Source of the DNA: an uncultured Actinomycetes bacterium
Lineage (GTDB): Bacteria > Actinomycetota > Actinomycetes > S36-B12 > UBA10799
Direction of reading: 5' to 3'
NCBI GenBank assembly: GCA_946803585.1
Contig: CAMPEQ010000009.1
Coordinates: forward strand, 1 to 60,058
DNA length: 60,058 bases
The translations under genes were made by a program, and so were the position numbers. The stretch's first letter is position 1, and the number at the start of each line of letters is the position of its first letter. Of this stretch, positions 6,945 through 15,649 are shown one piece after another. Under the pieces are notes generated by a model that was not told where the DNA came from, ran no database searches, and was given only the letters and a program-made list of their open reading frames with translations.

Positions 6945-9827
6945 CTACTTGGCCTTGTACTTCACCTTGCTGCTGAACGCGGTGTACCCAGCAATCGCGG
7001 GAGCCTTGATCTTTAGAACGACCTTGAGTGGGTCTCCCTTGCCCTTGATCTTTATCTTCGTTGCCTTCTGCTTGACCTTCGCAGTCTTCTTACCCTTCCC
7101 CTTGAGCTTGACCTTGATGGTGGCGCGTTGCCCAGCGTTGGTCACACAGGCGCCCTTTTGGAGTTTGGTTCCGCCCTTCTTCTTCAGGGACTTTGCCAGG
7201 GTGCATTTGGCTAGGGTCTGGGCCTGGATCCCTAGGTCGGGTACGGCGCCAGCGCTCACTAGGGAGTACTCGCTGGTGCCGACTGCGTTGATCGCTGCGA
7301 CCTTGAAATAGTAGGCGGTTCCATTGGCCAGTCCAGTCGCGATACAGCTTCGACTCGTCTTTGTAGCGGAAGAGGAGCAACTCCCACCGGCATTGCCGAA
7401 TCCACCCGCCGGGCTCGTCGAAACCTGCACCCGGTACCCCGTGATCGCAGAGTTACCGCTGTGGCTTGGGGCAGGCCAGGAAACGGATACTTGGCCGTTG
7501 GCCCCTGATCCAGCGGACGCCCTCCCTGGCACGGCTGCCAGTGAGATCGCACTGCCGGTCAGGGGCAACGTGTGAGGGCTTTCCTCGGCATCGGAGGTGA
7601 TGTCGAGGGTGGCGGATTTGTCGCCGATAGCTGTCGGGTTGAACTGCACCGTCACTTCACAGGTGCTATCGACCGCCACCGGCCCATCCGCGCACGTGGA
7701 ACTCGGTAAGACGGCGAAGTCAGCTGAATCGGTTCCTCCGATTGCCAGGTCGCTCACCGCAAGCGGGCCAGTTCCCGAGTTCGTGACCGTGAATGTGTGG
7801 GTCTTGGGTGATGACGAGTTGAGGGTGAAGTCCGTGAAGTCCTTGCGGTCATGCGAGAGCGAGATCTCCGGAGCGGCAGGTTCGGCATTTCCGATGAGGT
7901 CCACACTTTGTGGACTATCTGGAGCATCGTTGGCAAAGTCGAGGCTCGCCGACTTGGTGCCAACCGTGGCTGGGTCGAATAGGACGGTGACGGCGCAGGT
8001 GGTTTCCGGTGCGACGACCTGATCGCTACAGGTTTCGGCGGTGATCGTGAAGTCGCCTTGATCTGTGCCGGTCAGGGTGACACCGATCGCCTCGAAGGTG
8101 AGGTCCTGAGTGCCAACGCTCGTGATCGTCACCGTTTCTTGCGCTGAGTAGTTGTTTGGCGCTGTCGCCTCCGCGGTCGTCGTGAACTCCAGTTCATCGT
8201 CGGAGGCGGAGAACCCTGGGAGGATCCCAGTTCCAGTCATCTCGATACTTCGCGTGACCTCAGGGGCTAACGGGTCGAACTGCAGGTTGGCCGCCACAGC
8301 ACCGTCCGCGCTCGGGTTGAATTCAACTGTTACCGCGCAGGTTCCCTCGGGATCGACGCTGGTGTCAGCACAGGAGTCGGCGGTGATGGCAAACGGCTCG
8401 GGGTTGACTCCGGCTATTGACACAGAGGAGGCCGGAAACACCAGGGGAGCATCGCCACTGTTCTGGATGGTGTATTCCTTTGCGACCGCGTCACTAGCTA
8501 CCGGGACCTCCCCATAGGAGTACGGGTCGGGGTTGGGATTTAGGACCGGTGCGACTCCTCTTCCGGCGAGTGCGACGACGTAGGGAGTGTCGGGAGCGCT
8601 AGAGGTGATCTCGAGCTGGCTGGCGTGAACAGCACGGGAGGTTGGCGAGTACCGGATGTCCACGGTGCACGAGTCCACAACGCGGACAAGTACCGCAGAT
8701 TCGCAGGTGGTGGCCGTCACCGCGAATCTAGCCGCATCGGCACCGGTGATATCGAAAGGATCGGCACCCATGATGAGGTCCTGTCCCGCGGAGTTCGAGA
8801 TCGTAATGGTCTCGGTCTTCGTCTCATTCTTTAGGACTTCGGCGAAGTCGACCTCTGCCTTGTCGACGGCCAAGACTGGGGCTGGGCTGAATCTAAGGAG
8901 ATCTCGGTTGGCATAGTCCCCGACATAGATCGTTCCCTCAGGATCGGTGACGTTATCGGGCGCGATTGCTATTCCCTGGACCTGGCCGATCCCAGTGAGA
9001 GTTCGGCCCGCCGATGCGGTGAGGGAGTCCTCCGGGAAGACGGCCACCGATGTTCCGTTGCCAACGAACAGGTCGTCCTGGCTACTTATTGCCAAGCCGT
9101 CAATGTTGATTAGTCCTGGTCTGGTTTGGCTATGGTCAACGGAGGTTGTCCCGGCCGGAACGACCCACACGCCTGTACCGAGTCCACTGCCACCGACGTA
9201 GAGATCGTTGGAGCCGTTGACCGCAAGCGATTTTGGATTCAGAAATACCGGGTCCTCGATCTTCAATGCCGGGTCTGGGAACGGGAACTCCGAGTCAGGT
9301 TGGGTGTCGTCCGGGGTGAACACATACACGGAGTCGTCTCCCGTGGCGGTATTGGCGACGTAGAGGTTGTCGTTTGAGTCCACCGCAAGGCCGAGTGGAT
9401 TCACCATCTCGTCTGGGTCGGCGCCTGAAAGCACCGTTGCATTTGGCGTCGTTGCGCCAGCTTCAAACACCAAAATGTTGGGACTGCTCGGTACCGAAAC
9501 GAAGGCACGATCATTGCTGTCGAACGCGATTCCCCATGCCGGATTCATGTCACTAAATCCTGTGAGTGAGCGGTCCAAGTCGGCGTCGTCGCTGTCGTGG
9601 GGGTAGACCAGAACGGTCTCGCCGTAGTTGTGGGTCACATATCGGTCGCCAGCTGAGTTGACCGCAACATCGATCGGTCGCTCTTCGAGGTTGATTGTTC
9701 CGAGGGCATCAGGGCCAACGGCGTGTGCGGGACCGCTCACGCCTACCAGGCTTAGCGCCACGGTGAGAGCGACGGCTAGTGCGCCTGCCAGGAACCTGGG
9801 GCGCGACGTGGCCTCTGCATTTTGCAT
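6945..9827 (-). CDS. Large secreted protein: propeller, ASH-type repeats, Fn3, basic tail
   Basis: A 960-residue exported protein. After a signal peptide ending in 'GPAHA', residues about 35-315 hold NHL/YncE-like propeller repeats ('VAVNSAGDRYVTHN', 'GLAVDSNDNLYVANTA', 'GIAIAPDN'). Four Ig-like ASH/choice-of-anchor repeats follow (about 320-765), each with a 'TCxxxxVxPxxTCxVTVxFxP' signature and a following 'SxxLxxxxxxP' strand. An Fn3 domain (about 775-860, 'NGTAYYFKVAAINAVGTSEYS') and a Lys-rich tail ending 'FSSKVKYKAK' complete it. I chose the ATG at 9827, which gives a compact signal peptide; a TTG nine codons upstream (9854) is possible. A cell-surface or matrix role is inferred. The tail motif recurs in the exported protein at the right edge of the window. 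Confidence 0.82.
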   Translation of the reverse strand: MQNAEATSRPRFLAGALAVALTVALSLVGVSGPAHAVGPDALGTINLEERPIDVAVNSAGDRYVTHNYGETVLVYPHDSDDADLDRSLTGFSDMNPAWGIAFDSNDRAFVSVPSSPNILVFEAGATTPNATVLSGADPDEMVNPLGLAVDSNDNLYVANTATGDDSVYVFTPDDTQPDSEFPFPDPALKIEDPVFLNPKSLAVNGSNDLYVGGSGLGTGVWVVPAGTTSVDHSQTRPGLINIDGLAISSQDDLFVGNGTSVAVFPEDSLTASAGRTLTGIGQVQGIAIAPDNVTDPEGTIYVGDYANRDLLRFSPAPVLAVDKAEVDFAEVLKNETKTETITISNSAGQDLIMGADPFDITGADAARFAVTATTCESAVLVRVVDSCTVDIRYSPTSRAVHASQLEITSSAPDTPYVVALAGRGVAPVLNPNPDPYSYGEVPVASDAVAKEYTIQNSGDAPLVFPASSVSIAGVNPEPFAITADSCADTSVDPEGTCAVTVEFNPSADGAVAANLQFDPLAPEVTRSIEMTGTGILPGFSASDDELEFTTTAEATAPNNYSAQETVTITSVGTQDLTFEAIGVTLTGTDQGDFTITAETCSDQVVAPETTCAVTVLFDPATVGTKSASLDFANDAPDSPQSVDLIGNAEPAAPEISLSHDRKDFTDFTLNSSSPKTHTFTVTNSGTGPLAVSDLAIGGTDSADFAVLPSSTCADGPVAVDSTCEVTVQFNPTAIGDKSATLDITSDAEESPHTLPLTGSAISLAAVPGRASAGSGANGQVSVSWPAPSHSGNSAITGYRVQVSTSPAGGFGNAGGSCSSSATKTSRSCIATGLANGTAYYFKVAAINAVGTSEYSLVSAGAVPDLGIQAQTLAKCTLAKSLKKKGGTKLQKGACVTNAGQRATIKVKLKGKGKKTAKVKQKATKIKIKGKGDPLKVVLKIKAPAIAGYTAFSSKVKYKAK

Positions 9828-9966
9828 CGGAGTTCTCGCTGACGTCGGTTTCAACTTGCTGTCAAATGGCGTATCGGCAGGCCGACTACGAGGACTTGTG
9901 CGGTGATAGGCGAATCAGGTGATGATTCGTGTCGCGACGGGAACGGTCACATGATTAGCTCAGCCC

Positions 9967-10467
9967 ATGACCAACAGCAAGCACCACGGAACGTGGGCCG
10001 TCCAAGCACGCGAGGGAATCATCAAGCTGAAGACCAATCGAATTGGGCTGATCAAGGTCAACGCATCCGCACCGATTGTCGGTGGGGAGGCGGATTGGAC
10101 GGCGCAGCAAGCGAGCCTGTTGCTGCTGGTGGGGATCAGTGAGGTCACCACGGGCAATATGTTGCTCGATCCCGAGGTTCACGCGTTGGTTAACAGAGGA
10201 TCCGATGGGGTCCTGAGCTTTAAGGGCAAGGGAACCGTCACTGATGATCACGTGGAGTTCGCCGGTCACGCATGGGCAGGCAACGTGAAAGTCCCGCTGA
10301 CATTGACGGGAACCTCAACAGGCGAGCTTGAGCACGAACGGGACGTGACAATCGGGGGTACGGCAACCTTTAAGGACATCCACCTGCCGATCCCCGGCTT
10401 CACGCACGTCAACTCTATTGACGTCCACTTTGAGGGGCTCGTAAAGCTGACTCGGTCGGATAGCTAG
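9967..10467 (+). CDS. YceI-like lipocalin-fold protein
   Basis: A 166-residue protein, all-beta by pattern and without a signal peptide. The opening 'TWAVQAREGIIKLKTNRIGLIKVNA', the central 'GVLSFKGKGTVTDD' and 'VKVPLTLTGTSTGEL', and the end 'NSIDVHFEGLVKL' follow the strand order of the YceI family (PF04264), whose members bind isoprenoid or lipid chains in a lipocalin-like barrel. Family identity rests on pattern only and similarity is moderate. It is monocistronic, starts at an ATG about 60 bases into the gap from the divergent secreted-protein gene, and converges on the cold-shock gene. Confidence 0.65.
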   Translation: MTNSKHHGTWAVQAREGIIKLKTNRIGLIKVNASAPIVGGEADWTAQQASLLLLVGISEVTTGNMLLDPEVHALVNRGSDGVLSFKGKGTVTDDHVEFAGHAWAGNVKVPLTLTGTSTGELEHERDVTIGGTATFKDIHLPIPGFTHVNSIDVHFEGLVKLTRSDS

Positions 10468-10509
10468 CCAGGCCGAGTAGGTGCCTAGTTAGTGGTGGGG
10501 GACGGTCGC

Positions 10510-10893
10510 TTAGGCATCCAAATCGTTCGCGACAGCACGCATCACCTTGGCGATGGCCCGCGACTTCTGATCGTCGGGGTACCGACCCCTGCGCAGGCTG
10601 TTGGAGACGTTGTCGAGCAGTTTGATTAGATCCTCGACGACGGGAGCCATATTCTCGGCTGGTTTGCGCATCGCCTTGGCAACGCTCGGTGCCTCTTCCA
10701 GAACCTTCACGCTCAAGGCCTGCTTACCGCGCTGCCCGTCCACGATCCCAAAATCGACCCGTGATCCGGGGCGCAGTTGGTCCACTCCGGGTGGCAAAGC
10801 GCTTGCGTGGACAAAGACGTCCTCGCCCTCGTCGGTCGCTAGAAAGCCGAAGCCTTTTTCGGTGTCGTAGAACTTAACCTTGCCGGTGGGCAC
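10510..10893 (-). CDS. Cold-shock domain protein with C-terminal extension
   Basis: A 127-residue protein. Residues 1-66 are a cold-shock domain with RNP1 'GFGFL' and RNP2 'VFVHASAL', which bind single-stranded nucleic acid. The remaining 60 residues are a helical, charged extension typical of the longer actinobacterial type (M. tuberculosis CspB, Rv0871, is of similar length). The start is a GTG at 10893 with AAAGGGGA about 6 bases upstream. It opens the block that also holds the XPB helicase, DUF3027, serC and citrate synthase genes; the same gene families lie together in mycobacteria. Confidence 0.92.
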   Translation of the reverse strand: MPTGKVKFYDTEKGFGFLATDEGEDVFVHASALPPGVDQLRPGSRVDFGIVDGQRGKQALSVKVLEEAPSVAKAMRKPAENMAPVVEDLIKLLDNVSNSLRRGRYPDDQKSRAIAKVMRAVANDLDA

Positions 10894-11009
10894 GGCGGTC
10901 CCCTTTCAGATTGGGAGCGCAGTGAGCTGCGCAGATCGCTGACTACACCATACCCGTGATCAGCGAATCGTGAGTCAACCTAATCGAGTAGGACGCCTTG
11001 GGATGGGAA

Positions 11010-11303
11010 CTACATCTTGTTGATTTCGCGATTGATCTGCTCTTCGGTGGGCGCACCCCGGGATGGCCCATAGGTTCCAAAAGCCATCGCGACCACCCCG
11101 ATACCCATTCCCAGGAAAACCCAGATCGGCCAAAAGTAGCCGCGGCCAGAGAGTAGCCAGATGACAACCATCCCCGCGGAGACGAGCAGCCAAAGGCCGA
11201 CGAAGCGCCAGAAAGCTCGCTTCTGAGCGATTCGTTTCAGAGCAGCTTTGCGCTGCTGATCGCTGACGTTGGATCCATCGGCGGGCGGTTGCTGTTGGCT
11301 CAT
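11010..11303 (-). CDS. 2TM-domain small membrane protein
   Basis: A 97-residue protein with a polar N-terminus, the basic lead-in 'ALKRIAQKRAFWRF', two membrane helices (about 35-53 and 57-77, 'FWPIWVFLGMGIGVV') and a short polar tail. This matches 2TM-domain proteins (PF13239-like), whose function is unknown. It is divergent from the helicase-partner gene, with starts 89 bases apart, so the two may share a promoter region. Confidence 0.7.
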   Translation of the reverse strand: MSQQQPPADGSNVSDQQRKAALKRIAQKRAFWRFVGLWLLVSAGMVVIWLLSGRGYFWPIWVFLGMGIGVVAMAFGTYGPSRGAPTEEQINREINKM

Positions 11304-11391
11304 GTTTTTGACTGTAGCGATTCAGGGCGTGCGCCTCCACTTTGTTGCTCCACCCGATCCCGCACGCACAGGCAGGCGTATCGTTGGTCTG

Positions 11392-13473
11392 ATGTCGTCA
11401 ACCACCGAGAAACCACGCCTGCGTAGCTTTGCTGACGACCTGCGCCTGCGCTCAGCCGATGACTTGGCGACCCTTGTTCGGTCGAGGCCAGATATCGCCG
11501 ACCCGGTCCCAGAGGATCTCGCCCAGCTTGCCGCCCGGGCATCGAGCAACTCCTCGATCCGCCTCGCGCTCGAGAGCATGACCCGCGCCGAGCTAGCTGT
11601 TCTTACGCGGTTGGCGGTCGCACCCCAACCCGTCGCACCCGAGACACTGGCCGTGCCACCGTCGCAAGAGGCTCGACTGCTAGCCGTAATCCGGCGTTTA
11701 TGGTCCGTTGGAGTCCTGTGGGGGCTGCAGCCGTCGTCACTCTCAGACAGGGTCTATGTCGCGACGGTTGCCCGTGAACTACTCAAGACCCATGCCGAGG
11801 CGGCGGGTGGAGACGACGGCTCTGGTCCGCTGGACCTCGGCGATCGCACGCTGACCTCGTCCCCCTTGACATTGGCCAGCACGCTCGACGGCCAAGCGGG
11901 ACAGTACGCGCTTGCGGCAGTCACCACGATCACGACGCTTGCTGAGCTATGGGGGAGCAATCCCCCCAAGGCACTTCGGGCCGGTGGCTTGGCGGTAAAG
12001 GATCTACTCGTTGTCGCTGAGGCGCTGGGCGTGGACGAGTTGGCCGCTGGGTTCTGGGTGGAGTTAGCATCGATCTGCGGTCTTGTCGCTGCTGATGGCG
12101 AGGAAGTCGTTCGCTATGCGCCGACGGTCAGTTATGACGCGTGGTGTCAACAACCGCCAGCGGCACAATGGCCGCGATTGGCGCGTGGCTGGCTGAGTCA
12201 ACGCCGGGACATTGATCGACTCGCAATCGTTACCGGAGATCGGGCGTCGGTGCTCGGGCAGTTACCTGAACGCGAGTGGCTACCAGAACTACGGTTGGCG
12301 ACATTGCGGATCATCGCTTCGACGCCTCCTGGGGAAGTGGCAGAGCAGACCGAGATCCAGGAGCAGCTCGCTGATCGGCGCCCGATGACAAATCGGGGCC
12401 GGATCGCCTCGACCGTGGCCTCAACATTGCGTGAGGCCGAGTTACTCGGCGTGACTGCGCGGCACGCCATCTCTTCCCTTGGTCGTGAACTAGCCGGGCC
12501 TGCCAGCGACGAGGCGGCACTTGTTCGCGTCGCTCAAGATGCGTTGCCGCCAGTCACCGAGGAGTTCGTTGCGCAGGCAGATTTGACTCTCGTAGTTCCA
12601 GGGCCGCCAAGCCCGGCGTTACGGCAACTACTTGGCCTAGTCGCTGATGTTGAGTCCACGGGTGGAGCAGCGGTCTACCGGGTGAGCCAAGGAAGTGTTG
12701 CGCGCGCGTTCGATAGCGGCTTGACCCCCGCGGACTTGATCGCCGAGCTACGCACTCGAAGCGCCACTGAGCTTCCCCAACCGTTGGAGTACATGGTTAA
12801 CGACGCCGCGCGCCGTTACGGAGATGTTCGGATCGGTTCGGCCAGTGCCTACTTGCGGTGTGAGAACGAGCAGACTCTCAACGAGATCCTCGCGCATCCA
12901 GATGCTGGCGCCTTGGGCCTCGTGCGGCTCTCGGCGACGGCATTGTCTGCCGAGGCGCCGGCCATCAAACTCGCTGAGCTCGCCCGCCGGTGCGGCCACG
13001 CACCCTTAGCGATGGGGGCAAACGGCGATGAGATCACGAGTTCGCGCCGCCAGTATCGGGCCGCAGACGTGCCTGCAGCGCAGACCCCGCAAGTTGATGG
13101 AGTGTTCGTCCACGCGCTAGTCAAGGCGCTCACTCGCACAGATGCGCCGAGCGAGAGCCATGAACTGTCATCGATTGGTGCACCCTCGGAACTGCCTCGG
13201 TTGGCCTCGGCTGCAAGTGCTGAAGTGCTTCGCATGGCACACACAACTTCGACGCCAGTCTGGGTTGGATATGCCGACAATGCTGGCTCGACAAGCCGCC
13301 GCCTGGTCGACGTAGTGGCCATTAGTGGTGGAGCGATCTCGGCGTTTGATCACAGCACGAGTCGGATCCGCACCCTCGTATTGTCCCGGGTTACCGGAGC
13401 GCAGCTAGCCGACGGGACGCCTCCTAGCGATACCAGTACCGAATACGTCGATGGAAGTGAGAAAGAGCTATGA
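11392..13473 (+). CDS. Helicase_C_3 / XPB-Ssl2-type helicase-associated protein
   Basis: A 693-residue protein of the Helicase_C_3 family, the bacterial partner encoded with XPB helicases (M. tuberculosis Rv0862c type). There is no Walker motif. It is mostly winged-helix-like and alpha-helical; a C-terminal region (about 505-640) includes 'DAARRYGDVRIGSASAYLRC' and 'LRLSATALSAEAPAIKLAEL'-like segments typical of the family. The start is the ATG at 11392, where the family similarity begins; the frame is open further upstream but overlaps the divergent 2TM gene. Its stop overlaps the XPB start (ATGA, 13470-13473), so the proteins are probably made in equal amounts and work as a complex. Confidence 0.82.
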   Translation: MSSTTEKPRLRSFADDLRLRSADDLATLVRSRPDIADPVPEDLAQLAARASSNSSIRLALESMTRAELAVLTRLAVAPQPVAPETLAVPPSQEARLLAVIRRLWSVGVLWGLQPSSLSDRVYVATVARELLKTHAEAAGGDDGSGPLDLGDRTLTSSPLTLASTLDGQAGQYALAAVTTITTLAELWGSNPPKALRAGGLAVKDLLVVAEALGVDELAAGFWVELASICGLVAADGEEVVRYAPTVSYDAWCQQPPAAQWPRLARGWLSQRRDIDRLAIVTGDRASVLGQLPEREWLPELRLATLRIIASTPPGEVAEQTEIQEQLADRRPMTNRGRIASTVASTLREAELLGVTARHAISSLGRELAGPASDEAALVRVAQDALPPVTEEFVAQADLTLVVPGPPSPALRQLLGLVADVESTGGAAVYRVSQGSVARAFDSGLTPADLIAELRTRSATELPQPLEYMVNDAARRYGDVRIGSASAYLRCENEQTLNEILAHPDAGALGLVRLSATALSAEAPAIKLAELARRCGHAPLAMGANGDEITSSRRQYRAADVPAAQTPQVDGVFVHALVKALTRTDAPSESHELSSIGAPSELPRLASAASAEVLRMAHTTSTPVWVGYADNAGSTSRRLVDVVAISGGAISAFDHSTSRIRTLVLSRVTGAQLADGTPPSDTSTEYVDGSEKEL

Positions 13474-15104
13474 ACGCCGGGCCGCTGATTGTCCAAAGCG
13501 ACAAGACCCTCCTGCTTGAGATCGACCATGAACAAGCCGAAGATGCGCGCCGAGAGATCGCGCCGTTCGCTGAACTTGAACGCGCACCAGAGCACATCCA
13601 CACCTACCGATTGACCCCACTTGGTCTGTGGAACGCACGCGCGGCCGGCCATGATGCCGAGAGCGTCGTCGACACGTTGTTGCGCTACTCGCGCTATGCC
13701 GTGCCGCACGCCCTTCTCGTTGATATTGCCGAGACAATGGATAAGTACGGTCGGCTTAAACTCGTTGAGGACCCAGCCCATGGGCTGGTCTTAGTCTCGA
13801 ACAACTTGTCGGTACTTGAGGAAGTCCTGCGATCGAAGAAGACCGCCGGGATGCTCGGTGATCGGATCGACGAGTTGACAGTGCGAGTCCACCCGAGCGA
13901 GCGAGGTCGGCTCAAACAAGCGCTCCTCAAGGTTGGCTGGCCGGCGGAGGATTTGGCGGGCTACGTCGATGGTGAAGCCCATGAGATTGATTTGCAGGAA
14001 ACTGGCTGGGCGCTGCGCGACTACCAGCGGCAGGCAGCTGAGAACTTCTGGCATGGCGGCTCAGGTGTCGTCGTGCTGCCGTGCGGGGCGGGAAAGACGA
14101 TCGTTGGCGCGGCAGCCATGTCACTTGCCAAGGCCACCACGCTGATCCTGGTGACGAGTTCAGTATCAGCCCGACAGTGGCGCAATGAGCTGATCCGAAC
14201 GACGAACCTGACCGAGGACGAGATCGGGGAGTACTCAGGAACGCGTAAGGATGTTCGGCCAGTCACGATTGCGACCTACCAAGTCTTGACCTCTCGCCGC
14301 AAAGGCGTCTATCCCCACCTCGACCTCTTCGACACCCGCGACTGGGGTCTGATCATCTACGACGAGGTGCACCTGCTGCCAGCGCCAGTCTTTCGCTTTA
14401 CCGCCGACTTGCAGGCGCGACGCCGCCTCGGGTTGACCGCAACTCTGGTACGGGAGGACGGCAACGAGACTGAGGTATTCAGCCTGATCGGGCCCAAACG
14501 TTACGACGCACCCTGGCGAGAGATCGAATCCCAGGGCTGGATTGCCCCGGCCGACTGTGTCGAGGTGCGCCTCAGTTTGCCTGAGCACGACCGCTTGGTC
14601 TATGCCACCGCCGAGCAGGTTGACCGGTACCGCCTGGCGGCCACCGCGAGCGGGAAAGTGGATGTCGTTAAGAAGTTACTTGCCCAGCACAAGGGCGAAC
14701 CAGCTCTGGTGATTGGGCAGTACCTCGATCAGCTTGCGGAGCTGGCAGAGGCACTAGATGCGCCCGTGATTACTGGTGAGACATCGATGAAGGAACGCCA
14801 AGTGCTGTTCGATCAGTTCCGTCGCGGGGAACTGGAACTACTGCTCGTCTCAAAGGTCGCGAACTTCTCCATCGACCTTCCTGAGGCGTCCATCGCCGTG
14901 CAGGTGTCGGGCTCGTTTGGGTCGCGCCAAGAAGAAGCTCAGCGCCTCGGCCGGATCTTGCGGCCCAAGGGCGACGGGCGGACGGCGCACTTCTACACCG
15001 TGGTCGTTCGCGACACCGTCGACGCTGAGTTCGCCGCAAATCGCCAGCGGTTCCTGGCCGAGCAGGGGTATCCCTATCGGATTGTCGACGCCGAAGACCT
15101 GTAG
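13470..15104 (+). CDS. XPB/Ssl2-family DNA helicase
   Basis: A 544-residue superfamily-2 helicase of the XPB/Rad25 class, a 3'-5' DNA translocase. The N-terminal damage-recognition-like domain (1-170) precedes Walker A 'PCGAGKT' (204-210), DEVH (298-301), motif III 'GLTAT' and directly after it the RED triad (328-330) that marks XPB. Motif VI is 'QRLGRILRP' (491-499). Length and motifs are complete. It is coupled by an ATGA overlap to the Helicase_C_3 gene. Bacterial XPB proteins are thought to act in DNA repair, but the pathway is not settled. ORF end and motif order give no sign of damage to the gene. Confidence 0.93.
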   Translation: MNAGPLIVQSDKTLLLEIDHEQAEDARREIAPFAELERAPEHIHTYRLTPLGLWNARAAGHDAESVVDTLLRYSRYAVPHALLVDIAETMDKYGRLKLVEDPAHGLVLVSNNLSVLEEVLRSKKTAGMLGDRIDELTVRVHPSERGRLKQALLKVGWPAEDLAGYVDGEAHEIDLQETGWALRDYQRQAAENFWHGGSGVVVLPCGAGKTIVGAAAMSLAKATTLILVTSSVSARQWRNELIRTTNLTEDEIGEYSGTRKDVRPVTIATYQVLTSRRKGVYPHLDLFDTRDWGLIIYDEVHLLPAPVFRFTADLQARRRLGLTATLVREDGNETEVFSLIGPKRYDAPWREIESQGWIAPADCVEVRLSLPEHDRLVYATAEQVDRYRLAATASGKVDVVKKLLAQHKGEPALVIGQYLDQLAELAEALDAPVITGETSMKERQVLFDQFRRGELELLLVSKVANFSIDLPEASIAVQVSGSFGSRQEEAQRLGRILRPKGDGRTAHFYTVVVRDTVDAEFAANRQRFLAEQGYPYRIVDAEDL

Positions 15105-15181
15105 TCGGAGCTACCGCGGGTGTCAGAGTGGATCGCGGGTTTCAAGTCCGATGACGGTCTGGAAATCGGTAATTCTGCGTG

Positions 15182-15649
15182 CTATTCGGCAGCGGGGGCG
15201 ACGAGCTGGAATGACCACAGGCCACGGTTCTTATCGGCGCTGTTTCCTTCAGCGACGACCGATAGACGAAAGCCCTGCTCGTCAATCGCCTGGCTGTCGG
15301 GGAATGTAAAGCGGTAATACGTGTCAGTCAGGGGTCCGTCATTGATCGGGGTCTGATCGATCAACACCGACCAGCCTGCCTCGGCAACCTCTGGGTCGAC
15401 GTTGACACCAACCACGTTTCCGGGTGTCACGGGCAGCTCGGGAACCTCCGCGGCAGGATTGGACGCCGCCTCGGTGATACAGGCAACGACTGCCTCCCGA
15501 ACGGTTGTCTCTGGCTCCCAGCAAAGCGCCGGTGCCACGACACTTGTCGGTCCTGACACGAGCGTGACCTCAGGTGTCGGTTTGGTGCAGGCCGCTAGTC
15601 CGGCAACGGCCACGACGGTTAGCCCAATTCCTAGTACGCGGGTATTCAC
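15182..15649 (-). CDS. Small lipoprotein, DUF2771-like
   Basis: A 155-residue lipoprotein. It has a short signal sequence with lipobox 'LAAC' (Cys21), then a compact beta-rich domain with two further Cys ('ALCWEP', 'VACITE') that could form a disulphide. The C-terminal 'GLWSFQLVAPA' fits a small Ig-like or DUF2771-type fold; such lipoproteins are found near DUF3027 genes in other actinobacteria. The GTG start (15649) directly follows the TAA of the DUF3027 gene, so the two are coupled. Function unknown. Confidence 0.7.
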   Translation of the reverse strand: MNTRVLGIGLTVVAVAGLAACTKPTPEVTLVSGPTSVVAPALCWEPETTVREAVVACITEAASNPAAEVPELPVTPGNVVGVNVDPEVAEAGWSVLIDQTPINDGPLTDTYYRFTFPDSQAIDEQGFRLSVVAEGNSADKNRGLWSFQLVAPAAE

